A stretch of DNA of 64,000 bases, taken from Candidatus Leptofilum proximum (GTDB taxonomy: Bacteria; Chloroflexota; Anaerolineae; Promineifilales; Promineifilaceae). This document shows, piece after piece, positions 44,410-52,058 of this stretch. The stretch is from contig JADJXK010000001.1 in assembly GCA_016710325.1 (NCBI GenBank), positions 1,612,001 to 1,676,000 of the forward strand, read 5' to 3'. The translations under genes were made by a program, and so were the position numbers. Below the pieces are notes generated by a model that was given only the letters and a program-made list of their open reading frames with translations, was not told the origin of the DNA and did not search any database. The stretch's first letter is position 1; each line of letters opens with the position of its first letter.

Positions 44410-46668
44410 ATGAGCAAGTTTAAGCAAATCGGCCGTCCCAAACCGCTGCTGGACGGCTTTGATAAGGTGACGGGCCGTACCCGTTACGCCCCTGATTTGA
44501 CGGTGCCGGGCATGCTGCACGGCCGTTTTGTCACCAGTCCCCACGCCCATGCCAGCATTAAAAACATTGATGTGTCGGCCGCTTTAGAAGTGCCAGGGGT
44601 AACGGCCGTTCTCACCGCCGCCGACCTGCCTGATATTGCTCCTACCGCCCGCAGCCGCCTGCTGCTGGCCCGCGACAAAGTCATCTTTGCCGGGCAGCCG
44701 GTGGCCCTGGTGCTGGCGGAAGACCTGGGCGCGGCCCAGGATGCGGTAGACAAAGTGTGGGTTGATTACGAGATGCTGCCCGCCGTCGTTACCCTGGATG
44801 AAGCGCTGGCCGACGATGCGCCGCTGGTCTGGCCGTCCGGCATGCCGGGCGAGACGGGCGAAGCGGCCGCTCACGGCGCGGATGTAGGCGGCGACAAAAA
44901 AGAGAAAAAGCCGAGCAACATCGCGGGCGAATCGAAGTTTGCGCGCGGTGACCTGGCTGAGGGGTTTGCCGCGGCGGATGTGGTGGTGGAACGGCCGTTC
45001 ACCACCGCCATGGTGCACCAAAGTTACCTGGAAACGTTCGCCATGCTGGTCCAGCCAGACCCGATGGGGCAGGGGGCCACCGTGTGGACCAGCACCCAGG
45101 CGCCGTTTTACGTGCGTGAAGAAGTGGCCGACGTGCTGGGTGTGGAGGAAACGGCCGTGCGCGTCATTCCCACCTCTGTTGGCGGTGCCTTTGGCGCCAA
45201 GTTTTTGCACTACGAACTGTTGATCGCGGTCGCAGCCCAGGCCGTAAACCGGCCCGTGAAGCTGGCGCTGACCCGCAGCGAAGACATGCTGGCCGCCAAT
45301 CCCGCGCCATCCGCCCGGTTCCGCATCAAGCTGGGCATGAAGCAGGACGGTACCATCACCGCCCTGGAAGCGGACGTGACGTTCGACACGGGCTGCTACC
45401 CCAGCGAGCATGGTATCGCCGCCTTCTTAATGGGCAGCCTGTACCAGATTCCCCACTTGGAGATTCGCTACACTGAGGTGCTGACCCACAAGCTCTCGAC
45501 GGCCGCTTACCGCGCCCCCGGTGCCCCACAAGCGGCCTTTGTGCTGGAAAGCACCATCGACGAGGCGGCGCGGCAGCTCAACCTGGACCCCATCGCCGTG
45601 CGCCTGCAAAACGCCAGCCAGCCAGGCGACCCAATGGCCCACGGCAAGCCCTGGTCCACCATGGGCATGACGGAGGTACTGCAAAGGCTTCAGGACCATC
45701 CTGCCTGGCAAAATCGGGCCGAGGCGCGGGCCAAAGGGCGCGGCGTGGGCATTGCTTTAGGCGGCTGGCCGGGTGGCATTGAGCCTACGGCCGCTTCCTG
45801 CCAGCTGCATCGCGACGGCACGCTGCACGTGCACGTCGGGTCCGTCGATCTGACCGGGACTACAACCGGCTTTTCCCTCATCGCGGCCGAGGCGTTTGGC
45901 GTGACGCCGGACAGGGTGCGGGTTATCAGCGGCGACACGGCCACAGCGTCCTTTGCCGGGGCGACGGGTGGCAGCAAGATTACCTACATGGTCGGTCCAT
46001 CGGTGATTAAGGCGGCGCAGGATGCGCGCCAGCAGGTAATGGAGATTGCCGCCAACGAGCTGGAAGCAGACGTGGCGGACATGGAGGTGGTGGACGGCTG
46101 TGTGCAGGTGAAAGGGGTGCCGGATCGGGCCATCCAGCTGGAAGATATTGCCCAGAAGACGATGCGTTTTGGTGGGAAGTATGCGCCGGTGGTGGGGAAC
46201 GGCCGTCACGCTAACACCACCAATTCCCCAGGATTTGCCGCCCAGCTGGCCGAAGTTTCCGTGGACGCCGAGACGGGCGAGGTGACGGTGCATAAATTGG
46301 TGGTGGTGCAGGATGTGGGCCAGGTCATCAACCCACTGACGCTGGAAGGCCAAATCATGGGCGGCGCCATGCAGGGGCTCGGCTGGGCACTGTACGAGCA
46401 GATGGCTCACGACAGCTACGGCACGCCGCTTACCGGGTCGTGGATGGATTACAACGTGCCGCATTTTATCCATGCCGTGCCGGAGTTCGAGGCGGTGTTT
46501 GTCGAGGTGCCCACGGAGTTTGGCCCCTTTGGCGCGCGCGGCGCGGGCGAACCGCCGATCATCGCTACCGCGGCGGCCGTAGGCAACGCCATCGCCGACG
46601 CTACCCAGGCCCGCCTGGCCGATTTGCCCATGACCGCGCCCAGAGTCATCGCGGCTCTTAAAAGGTAA
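44410..46668 (+). CDS. Xanthine dehydrogenase/CO-dehydrogenase-family molybdopterin-binding subunit
   Basis: 752 residues, typical for the large (CoxL/XdhA-type) subunit. The N-terminal a/b hammerhead domain (about 20-125; GKVTGRTRYAPDL-like start, GMLHGRFVTSPHAHA) is followed by molybdopterin-binding elements: SVGGAFGAKF (about 256-265), AYRAPGAPQAAFV (about 363-375), TGTTTGFSLIAAEAFG and, at the end, GARGAGEPP with the probable catalytic Glu (about 710). It would hydroxylate an aromatic heterocycle, aldehyde or CO. GGAG lies 8-11 nt before ATG 44410. The FAD (CoxM) and 2Fe-2S (CoxS) subunits usually needed are not adjacent. Confidence 0.88.
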   Translation: MSKFKQIGRPKPLLDGFDKVTGRTRYAPDLTVPGMLHGRFVTSPHAHASIKNIDVSAALEVPGVTAVLTAADLPDIAPTARSRLLLARDKVIFAGQPVALVLAEDLGAAQDAVDKVWVDYEMLPAVVTLDEALADDAPLVWPSGMPGETGEAAAHGADVGGDKKEKKPSNIAGESKFARGDLAEGFAAADVVVERPFTTAMVHQSYLETFAMLVQPDPMGQGATVWTSTQAPFYVREEVADVLGVEETAVRVIPTSVGGAFGAKFLHYELLIAVAAQAVNRPVKLALTRSEDMLAANPAPSARFRIKLGMKQDGTITALEADVTFDTGCYPSEHGIAAFLMGSLYQIPHLEIRYTEVLTHKLSTAAYRAPGAPQAAFVLESTIDEAARQLNLDPIAVRLQNASQPGDPMAHGKPWSTMGMTEVLQRLQDHPAWQNRAEARAKGRGVGIALGGWPGGIEPTAASCQLHRDGTLHVHVGSVDLTGTTTGFSLIAAEAFGVTPDRVRVISGDTATASFAGATGGSKITYMVGPSVIKAAQDARQQVMEIAANELEADVADMEVVDGCVQVKGVPDRAIQLEDIAQKTMRFGGKYAPVVGNGRHANTTNSPGFAAQLAEVSVDAETGEVTVHKLVVVQDVGQVINPLTLEGQIMGGAMQGLGWALYEQMAHDSYGTPLTGSWMDYNVPHFIHAVPEFEAVFVEVPTEFGPFGARGAGEPPIIATAAAVGNAIADATQARLADLPMTAPRVIAALKR

Positions 46669-46870
46669 AAATCCACAGATTGCACAGATTACACAGATTT
46701 TTTCGGGTCTTCAGGGATTCAGGGGGTTTACAATCCGTGATGTGTGAAACGTGAAACGTGATCAGAGAGACATCACGTTTCACGCTTCACGTTTCACGCC
46801 AAACCCCACGAAATCCCCAAGAGCCATTTTTTCTCTCTGTGTAACTCTGTGCATCCCTGTGTTCCCTCCC
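46669..46870. other. Repeat-filled gap with half ACACAGAT elements around the 129-bp repeat
   Basis: CACAGATTGCACAGATTACA-type words at 46672-46700 and CTCTGTGTAACTCTGTGC-type words at about 46835-46862 flank the 129-bp repeat copy, as though it had been inserted into an older word-hairpin. No promoter was identified. Confidence 0.5.
46704..46832 (-). repeat. 129-bp dispersed repeat, copy 2 (inverted)
   Basis: Reverse complement of the unit at 35081-35209; same length, about 93 percent identical by hand alignment. Ends 38 bp before the TauE/SafE gene. Confidence 0.85.
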
Positions 46871-47668
46871 ATGCTCACATTGTTTCAAGTTCCTGATTAC
46901 CCGCTCCAGTTTTGGCTGGCGGCGGTGGCAACGGCCGTTCTCATCGGTGTCTCCAAAGCCGGGTTTGGCGGTGGGCCGGGGGTGATTGCCACGCCGCTGC
47001 TCTCGCTGGTGATTCCCGTACCGGAAGCGGCGGCGCTGCTGCTGCCCATCCTGCTGCTGGCGGATGTGTTTGTGGTGCGTCACTACTACAACCAGGTCGA
47101 TGCGCCCAATCTGCGGGCGGTGCTGCCTTGGGCGCTGCTGGGCATTGTGCTGGGGGCGCTCTTTTTCCGCCAGTTTAGCGACCAGGAGCGGGTGCTGGAG
47201 CTGGGGATTGGCCTGATTGCCCTGGGGTTTGTGCTGTACCAGGCGGTGCGCAGCCGGATTTTGCAGGTGGCGGGGCAGAAACGGCCGTCCCCCCTCACCG
47301 CCGCTCTCCTGGGCACTACCTCTGGCTTTACCTCCACCCTGGCCCACGTCGGCGGCCCGCCAATGATGATCTACCTGCTGCCGCAAAAGCTGCCCCGGAA
47401 TCTGTTTGTGGGGACAACGGCCGTTTTTTTCTTCATCGTTAACCTGGTCAAACTGATTCCCTACTACCTGCTCGGCCTGCTGGCCGTGGGCAACCTCACC
47501 GTCACCCTTCTGCTGCTGCCGGTGCTCTGGCTGGGCACCCGTCTGGGCGTCTGGCTCAATCAGCACGTCAGCGAACTGTGGTTTAACCGGGTGCTTTACG
47601 TCATCCTGGTACTGGTCAGCCTCCAGCTCATCCTGGGCCAAAGTTTCGTTAGCCTGCTGTTTGGTTGA
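46871..47668 (+). CDS. TSUP-family (TauE/SafE) transporter
   Basis: 265 residues with about 8 membrane helices. Two family repeats start with a Gly/Ser-rich helix: VLIGVSKAGFGGGPGVIATP (about 21-40) and LGTTSGFTSTLAHVGGPPMM (about 145-164). These form the substrate path in the sulfite/sulfonate/organic-anion exporters and importers of the TSUP family. Direction and substrate cannot be read; a sulfur compound would fit the upstream sulfation genes only loosely. ATG 46871 is chosen because the upstream frame runs through repeats; no ribosome binding site is visible. Confidence 0.88.
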   Translation: MLTLFQVPDYPLQFWLAAVATAVLIGVSKAGFGGGPGVIATPLLSLVIPVPEAAALLLPILLLADVFVVRHYYNQVDAPNLRAVLPWALLGIVLGALFFRQFSDQERVLELGIGLIALGFVLYQAVRSRILQVAGQKRPSPLTAALLGTTSGFTSTLAHVGGPPMMIYLLPQKLPRNLFVGTTAVFFFIVNLVKLIPYYLLGLLAVGNLTVTLLLLPVLWLGTRLGVWLNQHVSELWFNRVLYVILVLVSLQLILGQSFVSLLFG

Positions 47669-47727
47669 GTGAAACGTGATGCGTGAAACGTGATTGGAAT
47701 CTCACGCATCACGTTTCACGTTTCATT
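47669..47727. repeat. Word-hairpin, GTGAAACGTGA class (short form)
   Basis: GTGAAACGTGATGCGTGAAA left arm and TCACGCATCACGTTTCACG right arm with a GGAAT-type loop, immediately after the TauE/SafE stop. It carries the same core words as the 129-bp repeat without its flanks. Confidence 0.75.
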
Positions 47728-47735
47728 CCAGCCCT

Positions 47736-47761
47736 TTGTGACTCAGCAAAAGTGATATAAT
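47736..47761 (+). promoter_or_regulatory. Extended -10 promoter giving a probably leaderless mRNA
   Basis: TGATATAAT (47753-47761) is an extended -10 box; TTGTGA at 47736-47741 is a short-spaced (14 bp) -35. The ATG of the HAD gene starts 7 bp after the -10, so transcription should begin at or next to the start codon, consistent with the lack of any ribosome binding site. Confidence 0.55.
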
Positions 47762-47768
47762 CCGACCC

Positions 47769-48434
47769 ATGATTCGAGCATTAATTTTTGACTTTGATGG
47801 CCTGATTTTTGATTCTGAAACCCCCGATTTTGTCTCCTGGCAGGAAACGTTTGCCGAACACGGCGTCGAGCTGGCTCGGGAGGTGTGGAATGCGCAAATT
47901 GGGGCGATTACGTTTAATCCGTATTTGCATTTGGAGGAGCTGTTGGGACGGCCGTTAGACCGGGAGGCGGTGCACACGGTGCGCAAGACGCGCGACAATG
48001 AACTGCTGGCCGCCCAAACCATCCTGCCCGGCGTGGAAGCGTACCTGGAACAGGCGCAGGCGTTGGGTTTGAAAATAGCCATCGCCTCCAGTTCTGATCA
48101 CGACTGGGTGGATGGCCATTTGCAGCGGCTGGGGTTGTTTGACTGGTTTGAACAGATTCATTGTTCGGACGATGTCGGCGGAGTAGGCAAGCCCGACCCG
48201 GCGGTCTACCGCGCGGCGGTGGCCGCTTTGGGCGTGGCCCCACACGAGGCGCTGGCGCTGGAAGATTCGCCCAACGGGGTGCGGGCGGCCAAGGCGGCGG
48301 GGGTATGGTGTACGGCCGTTCCCAACCAGATGACCCGCGATCTCAACTTTGACCACGCCGACTACCGCCTGGCGGCGCTCACCGACATGCCGCTCAGCCA
48401 GCTCATCACCGAGGTGACCCGTGGAAGCCGCTAA
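47769..48434 (+). CDS. HAD-superfamily hydrolase (beta-phosphoglucomutase/phosphatase-like)
   Basis: 221 residues. HAD subfamily IA: motif I FDFDGLIFDSE (about 7-17) with both Asp, cap domain about 18-90, motif II IASSSDHD (about 105-112), motif III Lys in GKPDPAVY (about 138) and motif IV ALEDSPNGVRAA (about 160-171). Acts on a small phosphorylated metabolite, for example a sugar phosphate. Probably leaderless transcript. The last 14 bp overlap the following MazG-like gene, so the two are co-translated. Confidence 0.88.
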   Translation: MIRALIFDFDGLIFDSETPDFVSWQETFAEHGVELAREVWNAQIGAITFNPYLHLEELLGRPLDREAVHTVRKTRDNELLAAQTILPGVEAYLEQAQALGLKIAIASSSDHDWVDGHLQRLGLFDWFEQIHCSDDVGGVGKPDPAVYRAAVAALGVAPHEALALEDSPNGVRAAKAAGVWCTAVPNQMTRDLNFDHADYRLAALTDMPLSQLITEVTRGSR

Positions 48435-48879
48435 GCCACCTGTGCCCCAGCCCGGCCTGACCAACGCGCAAAAGATCGTTGAGTTTCACGAGGCTGTGGG
48501 CGCACCCGTGCCGCCCCAGCCGGTGGTGCCATCCATGGAAATCTTGCAGCTGCGCCACAAGCTGCTGCAGGAAGAGTTTGCCGAAGTGACTGAAGCGTGG
48601 GAGACGTTAACGGCCGTACGCCAATCCGGCAACCACGCCCAGCCCGTCGATGTGACCGACTGGGTGCATGAACTGGCCGACTTGCTCTACGTGACCTACG
48701 GCGCGATTTTGGCCTGCGGCGTCGATCCTGACCCGGTGTTTGCCGAGGTGCACCGGGCCAACCTGAGCAAAGCAGGTGGTCCACGCCGTGCCGATGGCAA
48801 AATTCTCAAGCCGCCCGGCTGGCAACCGGCCGACGTGCGCCGCATCATCGAACAACAAGTCGAGGAGATTGGAGACTAG
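48421..48879 (+). CDS. MazG/PRA-PH-like nucleotide pyrophosphohydrolase
   Basis: 152 residues from GTG 48421, overlapping the HAD gene by 14 bp. The alpha-helical NTP-PPase core has the paired acidic motifs EEFAEVTEAWE (about 44-54) and HELADLLYVTYG (about 79-90), giving the E-x-x-E ... E-x-x-D metal site, and NLSKAGGPRRADGKILKP downstream, as in phage-type MazG/HisE-like proteins. It would hydrolyse a nucleoside triphosphate or related substrate to monophosphate and pyrophosphate, perhaps as house-cleaning together with the HAD phosphatase. Confidence 0.85.
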   Translation: MEAAKPPVPQPGLTNAQKIVEFHEAVGAPVPPQPVVPSMEILQLRHKLLQEEFAEVTEAWETLTAVRQSGNHAQPVDVTDWVHELADLLYVTYGAILACGVDPDPVFAEVHRANLSKAGGPRRADGKILKPPGWQPADVRRIIEQQVEEIGD

Positions 48880-48931
48880 AGATTGGAGATTGGCGATGAC
48901 CACTCCCCACTCTCCAATCTCTAATCCCCCT
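48863..48931. repeat. Word-hairpin, GAGATTGG class
   Basis: GAGGAGATTGGAGACTAGAG-type left arm overlapping the end of the MazG-like gene, and CCCACTCTCCAATCTCTAAT right arm, 8 bp before the DUF2785 gene. Confidence 0.7.
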
Positions 48932-48939
48932 AAAAAACG

Positions 48940-49821
48940 ATGAAACTGAGTGAACGCGCCCTCAAAGACCAGCTTTATGAGATTGCCGATAATGAGTTTG
49001 CTCTGCCGGAACAGGCCAAGGCGATGCCCCGCGCCCTGGAAATGCTGCCCCACCTGGGCAGCCCGGATGCGGAGCTGCGTGATGATTTGATCTACAGCAC
49101 GCTGGCCAACTGGATTTTGGCCGACAAGTTTGAGGAGGACGACCTCAAAACGCTGCTGCGGCAACTGCTGGCAGAAGATCATCTGTTCTTCAAGCTGGGC
49201 GAAGCGGACACGGATTCTGTGTTTATGCGCAGCTTTTCTGTGCTGCTGCTGCCGTTGATTTTGAGCTGGCACCGGCAACGGCCGTTCCTCATGCCGTACG
49301 AACTGCGCGAAGTGAAGGTGAAACTGCTGGACTACCTGGAAAAAGAGCAGGATTTGCGCGGCTTTGTCCTGGATGAAGATGAAGCCGGGGAGCCAAAGGG
49401 GTGGGCCCACGCCATCGCCCATACGGCCGATGCCCTGGACGACCTGGTGCGCTGCAAGGAGATGGGCAGTGAGGAGCTGCTGGAAGTGCTCAATGCCATC
49501 CGGCAAAAGGCGGCCGAATCCACAATTGTTTTTGTTCATCTGGAGGATGAGCGGTTGGTGACGCCCGTCATTGCAGCTTTGGGGCGCAAGGTGCTGACGC
49601 CGCCCGACGTGCAGAGCTGGCTGGACGGTTTTGTACCGCTGGCCCAGCAAAAAGAACCCTTCCCTGACTGTTACCGCCAGGCGCAAAACGTGAAGAACTT
49701 TTTGCGCAGCCTCTATTTCCGGGCGCGCCAGCCGGAAACGGCCGAACTCATCGGCGAAAACAGCGCCAACGCCCTGGCCGAGCTGGTGCACAAAACGCTG
49801 CAAACCATTGCGCTGTTTTGA
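48940..49821 (+). CDS. DUF2785-family protein
   Basis: 293 residues, all helical. The stretch KGWAHAIAHTADALDDLV (about 161-178), with its two His residues, and GFVLDEDEAGE upstream match the conserved centre of DUF2785 proteins, whose function is unknown. No signal peptide or membrane helix, so it is cytoplasmic. It follows the HAD and MazG-like genes on the same strand but is separated from them by a word-hairpin. Confidence 0.72.
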   Translation: MKLSERALKDQLYEIADNEFALPEQAKAMPRALEMLPHLGSPDAELRDDLIYSTLANWILADKFEEDDLKTLLRQLLAEDHLFFKLGEADTDSVFMRSFSVLLLPLILSWHRQRPFLMPYELREVKVKLLDYLEKEQDLRGFVLDEDEAGEPKGWAHAIAHTADALDDLVRCKEMGSEELLEVLNAIRQKAAESTIVFVHLEDERLVTPVIAALGRKVLTPPDVQSWLDGFVPLAQQKEPFPDCYRQAQNVKNFLRSLYFRARQPETAELIGENSANALAELVHKTLQTIALF

Positions 49822-49835
49822 CGGTAACTCCTGGT

Positions 49836-50126
49836 TTAAAAGACAGATTCGTAATGCTCAACCGTGGGGAACGGATCGTAAAAGTGGTGCAGCAGCGCTT
49901 TCCACTGCTGGTATTCGGCTGACTGGCGGAAGCCAACAGTGTGATCCTGCAATGTTTGCCAGCGAACCAGCAAAATGTATTGGTTCGGCGCCTCGATGCA
50001 TTTTTGTAGCTCGTGGCTGACATACCCTGGCATCCCGGCAATGATTGTTTGGGCTTGAGCAAAGGCGGCTTCGAAAGCGGCCGTTTCCCCCTCTTTCACG
50101 TTCAAAATGGCAACTTCTAAAATCAT
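49836..50126 (-). CDS. Antibiotic biosynthesis monooxygenase (ABM) domain protein
   Basis: 96 residues forming a single ferredoxin-like ABM domain: EVAILNVKEGETAAFEAAF, AGMPGYVSHELQKC, YILLVRWQTLQDH and the C-terminal HHFYDPFPTVEHY are the four blocks of the family. Such dimeric proteins act in quinol oxidation, haem degradation or have unknown small-molecule roles. AGGAGAA precedes ATG. It converges on the DUF2785 gene (14-bp gap). Confidence 0.87.
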   Translation of the reverse strand: MILEVAILNVKEGETAAFEAAFAQAQTIIAGMPGYVSHELQKCIEAPNQYILLVRWQTLQDHTVGFRQSAEYQQWKALLHHFYDPFPTVEHYESVF

Positions 50127-50147
50127 GTTGTTCTCCTAAAAAGCGGG

Positions 50148-50226
50148 ACACAGAGTTGCGCAGAGAAGACCCAGAGGAGCACAGAGAGGAGAAGAAAATC
50201 TGTGTCATTTGTGAAATCTGTGAATA
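50148..50226. repeat. ACACAGAG/ATCTGTG degenerate repeat
   Basis: GGACACAGAGTTGCGCAGAG and related words on the left, AAATCTGTGTCATTTGTGAA words on the right; weaker complementarity than the full ACACAGAT hairpins. Confidence 0.5.
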
Positions 50227-50228
50227 GA

Positions 50229-50834
50229 TTACACCAGCTCTTCGCGGGCAGCTATGAACCAGGGATGCACGTAGCGCAGGCTGTCGCGCTGCTGCCAGAG
50301 GTAGGTCAGGTAAACGCGGCAGGCGTCGTCGATGGAGTGGGAGACGGCCGTTTCAATTTCAGCGAAATACGGCGGCTCACCCGGCTGGTCCCACTGAATT
50401 TTGTCGGCTACAAAAACAATCTTGTCCAGCAGGCTCGCCCCGGCCTTGAGCGTGGTGTGGCAGCCGATGGCGCTGAGCACGGCCGTTTCCGTCACGCCAA
50501 ACACCTCCTGGGCCACCACGGCGCTCAGCTTCTGGTGCAAAATCATAGGGAAAGCCGCCTCGCCGGGCAGCACGGGAATGTTGAAAGCGGCGCACAGCGC
50601 CACGCGCGCCGGGTTGGGAATCACCGCGCTGATGTCGTGCAGCCAGGCGGCCGTTTCCGCCTGATCCGGGTCCGCGCCAAACTGGCTGGCCAGCTGCCTG
50701 GCCTCCCGCGCCACGCGGGCCACATGCCCGCCCACTTTGGGCAGGTGATGGTGGGTGAGTACGGCCGTAACGTCCGAACCTAAGTCGCCGGTTAAGGAGA
50801 ATTGTCCAAAATAGGGTTGCAAGCGATCATTCAT
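50229..50834 (-). CDS. yqeK: YqeK-like HD-domain diadenosine tetraphosphatase
   Basis: 201 residues from ATG 50834. HD-domain metal ligands: HLPKVGGHVARVAREARQLA-type helix (about 34-53, His), AAWLHDISAVIP (about 68-79, His-Asp) and IGCHTTLKAG (about 130-139, His). DKIVFVADKI then RxxY-like C-terminal helices match YqeK, which splits Ap4A symmetrically to ADP. In many bacteria yqeK follows nadD; here it is alone. The frame continues upstream to 51239 but that part is antisense to the lipoprotein gene and is not accepted. Confidence 0.85.
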   Translation of the reverse strand: MNDRLQPYFGQFSLTGDLGSDVTAVLTHHHLPKVGGHVARVAREARQLASQFGADPDQAETAAWLHDISAVIPNPARVALCAAFNIPVLPGEAAFPMILHQKLSAVVAQEVFGVTETAVLSAIGCHTTLKAGASLLDKIVFVADKIQWDQPGEPPYFAEIETAVSHSIDDACRVYLTYLWQQRDSLRYVHPWFIAAREELV

Positions 50835-50946
50835 GGAGCCAAGCATACCACCCAACCGGCCAGAAAGCAGTTGTGGTGCAGGGTAAACTGTTAGAATGGA
50901 CGACCAAACTTGAATGATGGAAGAACCATCCAAGCGGAGAATTTGT

Positions 50947-51990
50947 ATGCCACAAAAAAAGACCTTTTTCCTCTGGCTGCTGCTGCTCACTTTCGTCACC
51001 GGCTGTGACTTGTGGGGCAGCGATGTGGCCGACAGCGCAGAAGCCAGCAGCGACGAAACGGCCGCTGCCGAAGAACTGAAATACACCGGTGAACCGCCGG
51101 CCGACGACAAGGGCAACGTCTTTGGCGAGATTCGCTGGAACGGCACCGGGGCAGATAAGCTGGAGGTGGCGCTGTGCAGTGATTTTTCCTCATTTAGCGG
51201 GTGTAAGAATTCGCCTCTCACCACCACGACCGATGCCAACGGCCGTTACCTTTTCAAAGATATCGATCCCGGTGTCTACGCCCTCTCTGTGAAGGTGTTT
51301 GAAACGGACGACTGGCTTTACATTTCCAACGGCATCTTCAGCTCAATGGAGTTTGACGTGAAGGCGGGCAAGACGTTAACGGTTGGCATTCAGGATATCT
51401 TCAAATTAGACCTGATCTTGCTGGAGCCCATCGACGGTGGCACTGTGCCAGGGGACAGCACGCATCTTCGCTGGAACCCATATCGCAATCCCCAGGCAGA
51501 TTATTACAAAGTGTCGCTTTATCCAGACGAGGGGGATGCCATTGTCTTCGACGAGCGTGTGGAGGAATCCACGCTGGCGGTTGAGCTCCTGCCGGTGAGC
51601 TGCGGCTACCGCTGGTATGTGGAAGCGTTCAATGGTGATGGCGTCAAGATTACCGAATCAGCCGAACCCTTTACGTTTGTGGTGGACAGCTTGCCGGGTT
51701 CGTGCCAGCTAGCCATCCAGGAACCGGCCGACGGCGCTGAAGTGCGCGGCGACAACATTCTGCTGAACTGGGAAGACAGCCCTCTGGCCGAAAGCTACAA
51801 AATCCTCATGTGGAACGACGACGATCCCAACCGGACAAACGTGCTGGACTTCTTTGAAGTCAACGAATCCAGCTACCAGATTCCCGGCGTGCTGGTTCCG
51901 GCGCGCTACGTCTGGTCCGTTTCCGCCTATGACAAAGACGGCAACAAAATTGGCGCAACGGAGATTTATGATTTTGTGGTACGGCCGTAA
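50947..51990 (+). CDS. Lipoprotein with fibronectin-III-like domains
   Basis: 347 residues from ATG 50947 (GGAG 7-10 nt upstream). Signal peptide KKTFFLWLLLLTFVTGC with lipobox Cys about 22. Residues about 45-145 resemble a carboxypeptidase-regulatory/CNA-B-like beta sandwich (TTTDANGRYLFKDIDPGVY). Two repeated fibronectin-III-like modules follow, each opening LLEPIDGG or IQEPADGAEV and containing LRWNP or LNWED and a Y-x-W-x-V-x-A strand (about 160-250 and 260-347). Likely a surface-anchored adhesion or scaffold protein; no enzymatic residues recognised. Confidence 0.78.
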   Translation: MPQKKTFFLWLLLLTFVTGCDLWGSDVADSAEASSDETAAAEELKYTGEPPADDKGNVFGEIRWNGTGADKLEVALCSDFSSFSGCKNSPLTTTTDANGRYLFKDIDPGVYALSVKVFETDDWLYISNGIFSSMEFDVKAGKTLTVGIQDIFKLDLILLEPIDGGTVPGDSTHLRWNPYRNPQADYYKVSLYPDEGDAIVFDERVEESTLAVELLPVSCGYRWYVEAFNGDGVKITESAEPFTFVVDSLPGSCQLAIQEPADGAEVRGDNILLNWEDSPLAESYKILMWNDDDPNRTNVLDFFEVNESSYQIPGVLVPARYVWSVSAYDKDGNKIGATEIYDFVVRP

Positions 51991-51993
51991 AAA

Positions 51994-52056
51994 AAGTAAT
52001 TGGGTAATTGAGTAATTTCGTGATTAATTACCCAATTACCCAATTACTCAATTACC
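51994..52056. repeat. Word-hairpin, TAATTGGG class, between convergent genes
   Basis: GTAATTGGGTAATTGAGTAA left arm pairs with TTACCCAATTACCCAATTAC and further right-arm words; lies exactly between the convergent stops of the lipoprotein and clostripain genes, so probably a two-way terminator. Confidence 0.8.
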
Positions 52057-52058
52057 TA

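Noticed and set aside
50835..51239. N-terminal extension of the YqeK frame
   Set aside because: Antisense to the start of the lipoprotein gene; the HD domain begins with the ATG at 50834.
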